Positions 9,303-17,003 of a DNA stretch of 57,023 nt are shown here, piece after piece. Origin of the DNA: Streptomyces sp. MUM 2J (lineage in GTDB: Bacteria > Actinomycetota > Actinomycetes > Streptomycetales > Streptomycetaceae); contig NZ_JADWYM010000041.1 of NCBI RefSeq assembly GCF_022414535.1, forward strand, positions 1 through 57,023, read 5' to 3'. The notes under the pieces are model-generated. The model did no database searches and had not been told where the DNA came from. It saw only the letters and a program-made list of their open reading frames with translations. Each line of letters begins with the position of its first letter. Position 1 is the stretch's first letter. A program made the translations under genes and the position numbers.

Positions 9303-9550
9303 TGGCCGGTTGCGTGGGTCTCGTCTCGTGGGTGTCCGTCGCGGGGCCGGACCCGTCTGCCGGGCGCGTGATCGCCGCGTACCGCGTCCGCCCATGCCGG
9401 TTCGGACCCGGCCCCGGCTCCGGCCGGTCTCCCGCAACGGGTGCTTGGGAGCGGGTCCTGTGGTTCGGCTGGCCCCTCGAAACCGCGGCAGACCTCTGCG
9501 CGTTGCGCAGTGCGGGTCATCGACGGGCACGTGGCGGGTAGTCGGGAGGG

Positions 9551-9757
9551 ATGACCGATGTCGTGGACGCAGACGAGCTGATGCGCCGGATGCAGCGGGC
9601 CCGGGCCTGTGCCGCGGAGGAGGCGCGGGCGTGGGGCGGGCGGCGCTCCGGCGGCCTCGGGGCGGAGGAGGCGGCGGTGCGGACCGTGGCCTACGAGGTG
9701 GTGGTGCGGGTGCTGGACGAGATCCTCACCCCTGGGGCACGGAAGGGGCGGGTCTGA
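9551..9757 (+). CDS. Small protein of unknown function
   Basis: A 68-residue ORF, possibly starting at ATG 9551 or at in-frame GTG 9563, which has better spacing from GGGAGGG (9544-9550). The sequence is a single acidic-basic helical protein, ADELMRRMQRARACAAEEAR then EEAAVRTVAYEVVVRVLDEI, with no cysteine pattern, signal or membrane segment. The amphipathic, well-formed codon usage supports a real gene. Function is not recognised. It is followed by the candidate small RNA region at 9845-9932. Confidence 0.5.
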   Translation: MTDVVDADELMRRMQRARACAAEEARAWGGRRSGGLGAEEAAVRTVAYEVVVRVLDEILTPGARKGRV

Positions 9758-9844
9758 GGGGCCCGTAGCGGCGGCCGAAGTGAAACGGGTCACGCGGCCC
9801 GCTTTCGATGTCACGCCGGCGCCCTGGATGGTTTACCGTTCACA

Positions 9845-9932
9845 CATACGTGGTGACGGGGTCGACCGGAACCGTCCTCCGTGACCACCGCGTACGGCCC
9901 TGGCTGGTTTCCCCCGTCCAGCCAGGGCTTTC
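9845..9932 (+). ncRNA. Candidate small structured RNA with terminator
   Basis: This gene-free stretch contains two consecutive hairpins. The first pairs GTGGTGACGG (9850-9859) with CCGTGACCAC (9879-9888), interrupted only by a G-G mismatch, and has a 19-base loop containing the self-complementary GGTCGACC. The second is a perfect 11-bp stem GCCCTGGCTGG/CCAGCCAGGGC (9897-9907, 9918-9928) with a C5 loop, followed by TTTCT, so it is a good intrinsic terminator. AT-richer sequence (GTTTACCGTTCACACATACG, 9832-9851) just upstream could be a promoter. Two hairpins ending in a terminator without an ORF fit a small RNA or a 5' leader of the 10058 gene with attenuation. No Rfam family was recognised. 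Confidence 0.4.
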
Positions 9933-9933
9933 T
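9897..9933 (+). terminator. Intrinsic terminator, 11-bp perfect stem with T-rich tail
   Basis: GCCCTGGCTGG at 9897-9907 pairs exactly with CCAGCCAGGGC at 9918-9928 and is followed by TTTCTC. The loop is TTTCCCCCGT. It lies 140 bases after the stop of the 68-residue ORF, too far to be only its terminator unless the transcript has a long 3' end, and 124 bases before the Crp-like gene. Confidence 0.7.
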
Positions 9934-10057
9934 CATGCCCCGGCGGCGACGGGCGGACAGGTTCCCCGCTCCGCCGAGGTGCCCTCCGGGCGCCCAGCGG
10001 CTGAAATGGGCGTAGGGATAGCACCGGAACCGATCGCCCGGCGAGGAGCCCCGCGCC

Positions 10058-10510
10058 ATGACCAAAGCGACGAAACTGCTCACCGCTCTTCCCCCACCCC
10101 AGCGCCGGCGCCTGATGGAGCTCGCGCGGGAGGTGTCCTTCCCGGAGGACGCCCGTATCTTCGAGGCGGGCGGCACGGCCGACCGCTTCTGGGTGATCCG
10201 CTCCGGGGCCGTGTCCCTGACCCAGCAGGTGACGTCGATCCAGCGGGTCACCGTCGCCAGCCTCGGCGCGGGCGACCTGCTCGGCTGGTCATGGCTGTTC
10301 CCGCCGTACCAGTGGGACTTCGGCGCGGAGGCCTTCAGCCCCGTGCGCACCTACGAGTTCCAGGCCCAGCCGGTGCTCCGGCTGTGCGAGGAGGATCCGG
10401 CGCTCGGGCTGACACTGCTGCGGGTCGTCTCCGAGATCCTGGCCTACCGGCTGGAGACGACCCGCAACAAGCTCATGGAGCAGTACGCGATCCACCGCCG
10501 GACTCGGTGA
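10058..10510 (+). CDS. Crp/Fnr-type cyclic-nucleotide-binding-domain protein without HTH
   Basis: The 150-residue protein is a single cNMP-binding beta-barrel: VSFPEDARIFEAGGTADRFWVIRSGAVSLTQ, then the phosphate-binding-cassette region GAGDLLGWSWLFPPYQWDFGAEAF, then the C-helix (LLRVVSEILAYRLETTRNKLM). The chain ends right after this helix, so the usual DNA-binding winged helix is absent. The cassette has LGWSWLFPP instead of the canonical cAMP-binding GExxL...R pattern, so a ligand other than cAMP is likely. It is a sensor that probably acts through protein contacts. The start ATG follows CGAGGAGCCCCGCGCC. It stands alone on the plus strand, convergent with lysE. Confidence 0.8.
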   Translation: MTKATKLLTALPPPQRRRLMELAREVSFPEDARIFEAGGTADRFWVIRSGAVSLTQQVTSIQRVTVASLGAGDLLGWSWLFPPYQWDFGAEAFSPVRTYEFQAQPVLRLCEEDPALGLTLLRVVSEILAYRLETTRNKLMEQYAIHRRTR

Positions 10511-10553
10511 GGACCACCGCGCCCAGGCTCCTCGACGCCGCCGCACCCGCTGC

Positions 10554-11180
10554 TCAGGCGGTGCCCGCGCCTCCCGCGATCAGCGCGAGACCCAGGCCGA
10601 CCATCGTCGTGGCCACCAGGCCGTCCAGTACCCGCCAGGCCGCGGGCCGGGCGAGGAACCGCCCGAGCAGCCGGGCGCCGAAGCCGAGCGCCGCGAACCA
10701 GCACAGGCTGGCGAGCACGGCACCGATGCCGAAGGTCCAGCGCAATGCGCCGTGCCCGGCGGCGACGGAGCCGAGCAGGAAGACGGTGTCAAGGTAGACG
10801 TGCGGGTTGAGCCAGGTCATCGCCAGGCAGGCCAGGACGGCGCGGCGGCGCGAGCCGGTCGCCTCCCTCTCGGCCCGCAGTGCCCCGGCGGGCCGGAGGA
10901 CCCGGCGCGCGGCGAGGACGCCGTAGCAGATCAGGAAGGCGCCACCGATCCAGCCGACCGCTGTCAGTACGCCCGGCCATGCCACGACCACGGCGCCGAC
11001 CCCGCCCACGCCGAGGGTGATGAGGACCGCGTCGGACAGGGCGCAGATGCCGACGACGGCGAGGACCGCGTGCCGGCGGATCCCCTGGCGCAGGACGAAG
11101 GCGTTCTGGGCGCCGATGGCGACGATGAGCGACAGGCCGGTGCCGAATCCTGCGGCTGCGGCGACGAGAGTGCTGGGCAT
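10554..11180 (-). CDS. lysE: LysE/ArgO family amino-acid exporter
   Basis: A 208-residue integral membrane protein with about six hydrophobic segments (for example GFGTGLSLIVAIGAQNAFVLRQGI at the N-terminus, with the LysE signature GAQNAF). Other recognisable pieces are ALSDAVLITLGVGGVG and CLAMTWLNPHVYLDTVFLLGS, the latter including the family NPH motif. Members export lysine or arginine using the proton gradient. The gene is divergent from a LysR regulator of the ArgP/LysG type at 11237, the classic arrangement in which the regulator senses intracellular basic amino acids and turns on the exporter. Confidence 0.93.
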   Translation of the reverse strand: MPSTLVAAAAGFGTGLSLIVAIGAQNAFVLRQGIRRHAVLAVVGICALSDAVLITLGVGGVGAVVVAWPGVLTAVGWIGGAFLICYGVLAARRVLRPAGALRAEREATGSRRRAVLACLAMTWLNPHVYLDTVFLLGSVAAGHGALRWTFGIGAVLASLCWFAALGFGARLLGRFLARPAAWRVLDGLVATTMVGLGLALIAGGAGTA

Positions 11181-11236
11181 GACCGTGACGCTAGGGAATC
11201 GATCACTGCGGGTACAGCTAAAGATTCTTACGTAAC
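11181..11236. promoter_or_regulatory. Divergent lysE/argP promoter region
   Basis: The 56 bases between the two ATGs are markedly AT-richer than the surroundings and contain GATTCTTACGTAACATG with the palindrome TTACGTAA (11228-11235) touching the regulator start. LysG/ArgP-type regulators bind such intergenic sites, and the very short spacing suggests that the regulator represses itself while activating lysE. The exact T-N11-A operator was not assigned. Confidence 0.5.
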
Positions 11237-12157
11237 ATGAGCAATCGTGATGAGATCATGACGGCGGAGCTTCCTCTGGACCAGGTGCGGACGCTGCTCG
11301 CGGTGGTGGACGAGGGCACCTTCGACGCGGCGGCGGCCGTGCTGCACGTGACGCCGTCGGCGGTGAGCCAGCGGGTGAAGGCGCTGGAGCAGCGGACCGG
11401 GCGGGTGCTGCTGCTGCGCACCAAACCGGTGCAGCCGACCGAGTCGGGCCGCGTGCTGGTGCGGCTCGCCCGCCAGCTGACCAGGCTGGAGCGGGACGCC
11501 CGCACCGAGCTGGGGCTCAGCGGCGACGGCCGGTCGACGCGGGTCTCCGTCGCGGTGAACGCGGACTCACTGGCGACCTGGTTCCTGAACGCCCTCACCC
11601 GGGTCGCGGACGAGCTGCAGCTCTGCTTCGAGCTGCACCGCGAGGACGAGGACCACACGGCGGCGCTGCTGCGGGAGGGCCGGGTGATGGCCGCGGTGAC
11701 CTCGTCGGCGGTGCCCGTGCCGGGGTGTTCGGTACGGGTGCTGGGCCGGATGCGCTACCTGCCGGTGGCGACCCCGGCCTTCGCCGAGCGGCATCTGGGC
11801 GGTGAGCTGCGCGATGCGCTGACCGTGGCCCCGGTCGTGGTCTTCGACCGGCGCGACGACTTCCAGGACGGATTCGTCCGCTCCCTGCGGCAGGGCCGCG
11901 GCAGCGCGAGCACGCGGCGGCACTACGTGCCGACGTCGGAGGGCTTCGCCGAAGCCGTGGCGGCCGGCCTGGGCTGGGGCCTGGTGCCCGAGGCCCAGGC
12001 GGCGGCCCTGCTGCGCACGGGCCGGCTGGTGGAGCTGGCGCCCGGGATGCCGGTGGACGTCCCCCTGCACTGGCAGCAGTGGAAGCTGGACTCTCCGGCA
12101 CTGGCGGCGCTGGCCGAGGCGGTGGCGGACACGGCCGCACAGGCCCTGCGCCGCTGA
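11237..12157 (+). CDS. argP: LysR-family regulator, ArgP/LysG type
   Basis: A 306-residue LysR-type regulator. The N-terminal winged HTH reads LDQVRTLLAVVDEGTFDAAA, with VTPSAVSQRVKALEQRTGRVLLLR as the recognition part; the shortened hinge and the substrate domain with FVRSLRQGRG and the C-terminal WQQWKLDSP are typical of the ArgP (IciA/LysG) subgroup. It is expected to sense lysine or arginine and control the divergent lysE. The ATG at 11237 could be replaced by the in-frame ATG 11258, nearer MTAELPLDQ. Cytoplasmic DNA-binding protein. Confidence 0.9.
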   Translation: MSNRDEIMTAELPLDQVRTLLAVVDEGTFDAAAAVLHVTPSAVSQRVKALEQRTGRVLLLRTKPVQPTESGRVLVRLARQLTRLERDARTELGLSGDGRSTRVSVAVNADSLATWFLNALTRVADELQLCFELHREDEDHTAALLREGRVMAAVTSSAVPVPGCSVRVLGRMRYLPVATPAFAERHLGGELRDALTVAPVVVFDRRDDFQDGFVRSLRQGRGSASTRRHYVPTSEGFAEAVAAGLGWGLVPEAQAAALLRTGRLVELAPGMPVDVPLHWQQWKLDSPALAALAEAVADTAAQALRR

Positions 12158-12499
12158 GACGGCCCGGCCGGACCGGCACTCCCCGCTCCAGGCGCCTCTT
12201 CCCGCCGGGTCACCGTCCACGCCCGCCGCGGCCCGCGCGGCACCGGCGGCCGCCGGTCGCCGTCGCGGCGGGGGCCCCGGCGCGGACCGCGCCGATCAGC
12301 GCCCGGGGGCCGCGGGCGCCTCGGCCGGACCGGCCGCTGTGCCGGCTCCCCCGGGCGCGTCGCGGGGGCTCCCGGGACGCCGGTGGCGCCCGGGGAGTGC
12401 GCCGTGGCGGCGGTGTCGGAGACGTCGCCCGGCAGGCGGGACCTCCGCGGCGGACCCTAGGCTCGGCCACGTCCCGCACGCCGTGGAAGGGCCCGTGCC
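12158..12499. other. Gene-free 342-base interval
   Basis: This very GC-rich stretch between argP and the DUF488 gene has open frames on both strands but none with a plausible start or recognisable protein. No clear hairpin terminator, direct repeat or operator was seen. The end of the interval (GACCCTAGGCTCGG, 12455-12468) has the only promoter-like sequence, TAGGCT, before the next gene. Confidence 0.5.
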
Positions 12500-12853
12500 A
12501 TGAATGTCCGTGTACGACGCGTCTACGATCCCGCCGAACCGGACGACGGAACGCGCGTCCTCGTCGACCGACTGTGGCCGCGCGGGCTGTCCAAGGACGC
12601 GGCCCGTGTCGACGCATGGCCGAAGGCGCTCACCCCGTCGACCGAGCTGCGACGCTGGTTCCACGCGGGTGAGGGGTCCTTCGGGGAGTTCCGGGACCGG
12701 TACGAGGCGGAGCTGGCCACCGAGGAGGCGGCCGGGCTCCTCGACCGCCTGCGGGCATCGGTCCGCTCGGGGCCGGTCACCCTGCTGACCGCCGCCAAGG
12801 AGCCGGAGCGAAGCCATGCGGCGGTGCTGGCCGGCCTGCTGCGGGACGGGTAG
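12500..12853 (+). CDS. DUF488 family protein
   Basis: A 117-residue cytoplasmic protein with the DUF488 pattern VRRVYDPAEPDDGTRVLVDR, LWPRGLSKDAARVDAW, FGEFRDRYEAEL and the C-terminal TLLTAAKEPERSHAAVL. The length is normal for the short (YeaO-like) branch. The biochemical role is unknown; the fold resembles rhodanese-like/PTP-loop proteins but the catalytic cysteine is missing here (LLTAAKEPERSHA). It is convergent with the flavin dehydrogenase gene, with stops only 3 bases apart. Confidence 0.88.
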   Translation: MNVRVRRVYDPAEPDDGTRVLVDRLWPRGLSKDAARVDAWPKALTPSTELRRWFHAGEGSFGEFRDRYEAELATEEAAGLLDRLRASVRSGPVTLLTAAKEPERSHAAVLAGLLRDG

Positions 12854-12856
12854 GGA

Positions 12857-14530
12857 TCAGGCGGTCTGTGCCGCCGCGGCCCGGCCCGCCGCGCGGCCCG
12901 AGAACAGGCAGCCACCGAGGAAGGTGCCCTCCAGGGCGTTGTACCCGTGCACCCCGCCACCGCCGAACCCGGCGACCTCCCCCGCCGCGTACAGCCCGTC
13001 GACGGGGCTGCCGTCCGGGCCGAGGGCGCGCGAGTCCAGGTCGGTCTGGATGCCGCCGAGGGTCTTGCGCGTGAGGACGTGCATCCGGACGCCGATGAGC
13101 GGGCCGGCGTCGGGGTCGAGGATGCGGTGCGGGCCGGCGACCCGGCCGAGACGGTCGCCGAGGTAGCGGCGGGCGTTGCGGATGCCCTGGACCTGGGCGT
13201 CCTTGCTGTAGGGGTTCGCCATCTGCAGGTCGCGTGCCTCGATCTGGCGGCGCACCTCGGCCGCGTCCAGGAGCGGTTTGTCCGTCAGCCCGTTCATCTT
13301 CTCCACCAGCCGCTCCAGCGTGTCGGCGACGACGAAGTCGGCGCCGTGCCGCAGGAAATCGGCGACGGGCCGGGGCGCGCCCTTGCCCAGGAGCCGGTCG
13401 CGCAGGACGGCCCTGCGGTCCCCGGCGGTGATGTCGGGGTTCTGTTCGGACCCGGAGAGGGCGAACTCCTTCTCGACGATCCTCCGGGTGAGGATGAACC
13501 AGGAGTGGTCGTATCCGGCGATGTCCTCGGTGGTGCGCAGGTGCCTGAGCGTGCTCAGCGTGTCGTAGCCGGGCAGGCAGGGGTCCGGCAGGCGACGGCC
13601 GAGCGCGTCGAACCACAGCGAGGACGGGCCGGGCAGGATGCGAATGCCGTGGCCGGGCCAGATGGGGTTCCAGTTCTGCAGGCCCTCGGTGTAGTGCCAC
13701 ATCCGGTCGCGGTTGACCAGCCGGGCGCCCGCCTCCTCGCTGATGTCGAGCATGCGGCCGTCGACGTAGGCGGGCACGCCGGTGACCATCCGGGCGGGCG
13801 GGGTGCCCAGCCGCTCGGGCCAGTACCGGCGGACGACGTCGTGGTCGGCGCCGATGCCGCCGGAGGTGACGATCACGGCCTGGGCGGTGAGCTCGAACTC
13901 GCCGACTGCCTCGCGGTTGGAGGCGACTCCGCGCGGTGCCTCGTCGGCGGCGAGCACGGTGCCACGGACGCCGCGGGCGGTACCGCCCTCGACGACGAGT
14001 TCGTCGACGCGGTGGCGGTGATGGAAGGTCAGCAGCCCGTCGCGCGCGACCTGGAGGGCCCGCTCGGCGAACGGTTCGACAACGCCGGTGCCGGTTCCCC
14101 AGGCGATATGGAAGCGGGGCACGGAGTTGCCGTGGCCGTCCGCGCGCAGGTCGCCGCGCTCGGCCCAGCCGACCGTGGGCAGCAACCGGATGCCGTGCCC
14201 GTCCAGCCAGGACCGCTTCTCGCCGGCCGCCCACTCCACATAGGCGCGGGCCCAGCGCACCGCCCACGAGTCCTCGTCGTCGAGTCGGTCGAACCGCGCG
14301 CTGCCCTGCCAGTCGTTCCAGGCCAGGTCGAAGGAGTCCTTGATGCCCAGGCGCCGCTGCTCGGGGGAGTCGACGAGGAAGAGCCCGCCGAAGGACCAGA
14401 AGGCCTGGCCGCCGAGGTTGGCGGCGTTCTCCTGGTCGACGACGGCGACCCGGCGGCCCCTGCTGGTCAGTTCGTGTGCGGCGACCAGGCCGGCGAGGCC
14501 CGCTCCGACGACGATGACGTCCGCGTCCAT
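12857..14530 (-). CDS. FAD-binding dehydrogenase, fumarate reductase / KstD-like
   Basis: A 557-residue flavoprotein. The dinucleotide-binding motif VIVVGAGLAGLVAAHELTSRG is at the N-terminus, followed by GGQAFWSFGGLF (substrate-binding glycine-rich loop) and a C-terminal FAD-binding part GLYAAGEVAGFGGGGVHGYNALEG. This is the FAD_binding_2 family that includes 3-ketosteroid-delta1-dehydrogenases and fumarate reductase flavoproteins; the annotation in relatives is usually simply FAD-binding dehydrogenase, and the substrate is unknown. It lies 13 bases downstream of a TetR repressor in the same direction, so it is probably controlled by that repressor. Confidence 0.88.
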   Translation of the reverse strand: MDADVIVVGAGLAGLVAAHELTSRGRRVAVVDQENAANLGGQAFWSFGGLFLVDSPEQRRLGIKDSFDLAWNDWQGSARFDRLDDEDSWAVRWARAYVEWAAGEKRSWLDGHGIRLLPTVGWAERGDLRADGHGNSVPRFHIAWGTGTGVVEPFAERALQVARDGLLTFHHRHRVDELVVEGGTARGVRGTVLAADEAPRGVASNREAVGEFELTAQAVIVTSGGIGADHDVVRRYWPERLGTPPARMVTGVPAYVDGRMLDISEEAGARLVNRDRMWHYTEGLQNWNPIWPGHGIRILPGPSSLWFDALGRRLPDPCLPGYDTLSTLRHLRTTEDIAGYDHSWFILTRRIVEKEFALSGSEQNPDITAGDRRAVLRDRLLGKGAPRPVADFLRHGADFVVADTLERLVEKMNGLTDKPLLDAAEVRRQIEARDLQMANPYSKDAQVQGIRNARRYLGDRLGRVAGPHRILDPDAGPLIGVRMHVLTRKTLGGIQTDLDSRALGPDGSPVDGLYAAGEVAGFGGGGVHGYNALEGTFLGGCLFSGRAAGRAAAAQTA

Positions 14531-14543
14531 GCGTCCGCTCCCT

Positions 14544-15176
14544 TCACTGTTCTGCGGTGCCGCTGCCGTCCGTCAGCAGGGCGGTGAGCAGCTGCTTGAG
14601 CCAGGCACGCGCGCGGTCGACGTCCTTGTCCAGCAGCAGTTGGGCGGTGACCCCGTCGTAGGCGGCCACGACGGCATGGGCGGAGCCGTCGGCGCCGCCG
14701 AGCACGGCGGGCAGCTCGGTGTGTCCGGCGAGGCGGGCCAGCCGGTCGGCGATCGCCCGCCGCAGCCGGTCGCGGTGCTCCAGCAGGGTCCGGGCGACCT
14801 CGGGGGCCCGGGCGGCGTGGACCAGGAAGTCGGTCTTGACCAGCAGCCAGTCCACGTCCAGCAGGAGCACCTCGGTGACCCGGTCCACGGACGCGGTCAC
14901 GTCGAGGTCGGGGCCGTCCACCGCGAGCGCGCCCGCGACCTGCTCGGCGATCAGGTCGGCGCGCTGCCGGTAGAGCGCGAAGAAGAGCTCGTCGAGGCTG
15001 GCGAAGTTGGAGTAGAAGGCACCCCTGCTGTAGCCGGCGGCCTCGCAGACCTCCTCGATGGAGACGCGGCCGAAACCCCGGGTGGCGAAGACGGTGAACG
15101 CGGCGTCGAGCAGGTTGGCCCGTGTCCGCAGCCGCCGCCGGGTGACCCGCGGGGCCGCCGTTCGCTCCGTCGCCAT
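14544..15176 (-). CDS. TetR-family transcriptional repressor
   Basis: Starting at ATG 15176 (MATERTAAPRVTRRRLRTRA) the protein has 210 residues. The TetR HTH is clear: RANLLDAAFTVFATRGFGRV, SIEEVCEAAGYSRGAFYSNF, ASLDELFFALY. The frame is open to 15581 but that part overlaps the divergent gene and lacks homology. The C-terminal ligand domain is variable as expected. The gene precedes the FAD dehydrogenase and is divergent from an AlkB-like gene, with a strong palindromic operator 36 bases before its start. The ligand is unknown. Confidence 0.92.
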   Translation of the reverse strand: MATERTAAPRVTRRRLRTRANLLDAAFTVFATRGFGRVSIEEVCEAAGYSRGAFYSNFASLDELFFALYRQRADLIAEQVAGALAVDGPDLDVTASVDRVTEVLLLDVDWLLVKTDFLVHAARAPEVARTLLEHRDRLRRAIADRLARLAGHTELPAVLGGADGSAHAVVAAYDGVTAQLLLDKDVDRARAWLKQLLTALLTDGSGTAEQ

Positions 15177-15193
15177 GGCGCCCTGACCTCCGT

Positions 15194-15231
15194 TCGATAC
15201 GTGAATGTATCCGATACATCGATGTATCGAA
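15194..15231. promoter_or_regulatory. TetR operator: perfect 18-bp palindrome plus adjacent half-degenerate copy
   Basis: CGATACATCGATGTATCG at 15212-15229 is a perfect 18-bp palindrome. Immediately to its left, CGATACGTGAATGTATCCG (15195-15213) repeats the GATAC...GTATC core imperfectly. The two copies sit 17 bases apart between the divergent tetR and AlkB-like genes, next to the tetR start, as expected for binding of two TetR dimers and autoregulation. Confidence 0.8.
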
Positions 15232-15292
15232 AGAGCGGACGCCGATCCGCACCGAATGGAACATGTTTTCGATTCAGGAGTACGCTGACGCC

Positions 15293-15919
15293 ATGCGCAC
15301 GCACCTCCAGGCCTCTCTGTTCGACCAGACCGACCGGCTGCGGCTCGGTTCCCTGGACGGCACGGAACGGACGGCCCTGGGCTCGGGCGCCTGGATCGAC
15401 CTGCTGCCCGGCTGGCTGACGGGGGCCGACGCACTGTTCGAGCAGCTGGCGGCCGAGGTCCCGTGGCGGGCGGAACGGCGGACGATGTACGACCAGGTGG
15501 TGGACGTCCCGCGGCTGCTGGCGCACTACGCCGCCGGCGCCCCCCTGCCCCACCCGGTGCTGGCGGAGGCGCGGGACGCACTGTCCGCGCGCTACGCCGG
15601 CGAGCTGGGAGAGCCGTTCACCACGGCCGGGCTGTGCTACTACCGCGACGGCCGGGACAGCGTGGCCTGGCACGGCGACCGGATCGGACGGGGTGCCCGC
15701 GAGGACACCATGGTCGCCATCCTCTCGGTGGGCACGCCGCGCGACCTGCTGCTGCGCCCGGCGGGCGGCGGCAGCACCGTGCGCCACCCGCTGGGCCACG
15801 GGGACCTCGCCGTGATGGGGGGCTCCTGCCAGCGGGCCTTCGAGCACTGCGTACCGAAGACCGCGCGGGCCGCGGGACCGCGCATCAGCGTGCAGTTCCG
15901 CCCGCACGGCGTGCGCTGA
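15293..15919 (+). CDS. AlkB-like 2OG-Fe(II) dioxygenase
   Basis: ATG 15293 (MRTHLQASLFDQ) gives 208 residues; an upstream in-frame ATG at 15263 is less likely because it lies within the promoter region. The double-stranded beta-helix shows the iron ligands: His and Asp in SVAWHGDRIGRG, and the distal His in AFEHCVPK, with RISVQFRP carrying the 2-oxoglutarate arginine. Relatives remove alkyl groups from damaged nucleic acid bases by oxidation. The length fits bacterial AlkB homologues. It is divergent from the TetR gene and may share its operator, but no link between DNA repair and the flavin dehydrogenase is obvious. Confidence 0.85.
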   Translation: MRTHLQASLFDQTDRLRLGSLDGTERTALGSGAWIDLLPGWLTGADALFEQLAAEVPWRAERRTMYDQVVDVPRLLAHYAAGAPLPHPVLAEARDALSARYAGELGEPFTTAGLCYYRDGRDSVAWHGDRIGRGAREDTMVAILSVGTPRDLLLRPAGGGSTVRHPLGHGDLAVMGGSCQRAFEHCVPKTARAAGPRISVQFRPHGVR

Positions 15920-16096
15920 GGCGGCGCGGCGTACACCGGGACGGCGCGGAGGGGCAGCGGGACGGCGTGCGCAACGCCGCGGCAGGCCTGACGCGGCAAC
16001 GAGACGGCACGAGCCGGGCCGAGGCCCGGCGGCGTGCGCCCCGATCTGCTTTCCTTGGTCCGTCGGGCTCGGACCACCTCACCTCTCGGGACGATC

Positions 16097-16849
16097 ATGC
16101 GGGCAGCAGTGCAGCAAGTCGACGACGGCACCTACCTGGTACACGGCAGCAACACCAACTGGGTGATCCTCACCGAGGGGGACGCCGCCACCCTCGTCGA
16201 CACCGGGTACCCCGGGGACCGGCAGTTGGTCCTGGACTCGCTGACGCAGGTGGGCAGTTCCCCGGAGGCGGTCACGGCCGTGCTCATCACCCACGCCCAC
16301 AACGACCACCTGGGCTCGGCGGAACACCTGCGCAGCGTGTACGGCACGCCGGTCCGTCTGCACGAGGCCGAAGTGCCGCACGCACGCCGGGAGTTCCTGC
16401 ACCAGGTGTCCGTGGGGACCGTCCTGGCCAACTCCTGGCGCCCGGGCGTCCTGCCCTGGGCCGTGCACGCGATCCGGTCCGGCGGCACGACCCATGTCCC
16501 GGTCACCTCGCCCGAGGCGTTCGAACCGTCGGTCCCCCTGGACCTGCCCGGCCGCCCGGTGCCCGTCCACACCCCCGGCCACACCCTGGGCCACTGCGTG
16601 TTCCACCTCCCCCAGTCCGGGGTGCTGATCTCCGGCGACGCCCTGGCCAGCGGCCACCCCACCGCGCGGGGCGCGGGGCCGCAGCTGCTGCCGGACATGT
16701 TCCACCACGAGCGGGAGCGCGCGCTGGCCTCGCTGGACGTCATCGAGTCCCTGGAGGCCGACGTGATGCTGCCCGGCCACGGGGCCGTGCACCGGGGCCC
16801 GGTACGGGCGGCGGCGCAGCGCGCGCGGGAGCGGGCCGCCTCCTCCTGA
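16097..16849 (+). CDS. MBL-fold metallo-hydrolase
   Basis: The start ATG 16097 (MRAAVQQVDDGTYLVHG) is preferred over GTG 16034, giving 250 residues. The metallo-beta-lactamase fold is shown by VDTGYPGD, the zinc motif THAHNDHLGS (HxHxDH), HTPGHTLGHCVFH and ISGDALAS, and the last histidine in LPGHGAVH. Both zinc sites appear complete. Such hydrolases act on lactones, thioesters or similar; the substrate cannot be predicted. No signal peptide. It stands alone between the AlkB-like and nucleotidyltransferase genes. Confidence 0.88.
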   Translation: MRAAVQQVDDGTYLVHGSNTNWVILTEGDAATLVDTGYPGDRQLVLDSLTQVGSSPEAVTAVLITHAHNDHLGSAEHLRSVYGTPVRLHEAEVPHARREFLHQVSVGTVLANSWRPGVLPWAVHAIRSGGTTHVPVTSPEAFEPSVPLDLPGRPVPVHTPGHTLGHCVFHLPQSGVLISGDALASGHPTARGAGPQLLPDMFHHERERALASLDVIESLEADVMLPGHGAVHRGPVRAAAQRARERAASS

Positions 16850-17003
16850 CTCCCGCCACCGGCTCGAACGTCCCCTCCGGCCACGGCCGGACACCCTCGG
16901 CGGCTTCACCCGCGGGACCGGCCCGACCCTGCCCGCATCATCCCGGCCGGCCGAAGCCGGACCATGCCGTGCGGTCCCCCGGACAACACGAGAGGCTGAG
17001 GCG

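Noticed and set aside
9845..9933. Known 6C-type actinobacterial small RNA
   Set aside because: Only one C-rich loop is present, with five C, and the order of stems does not match the two C6-loop design. I keep it as an unassigned candidate.
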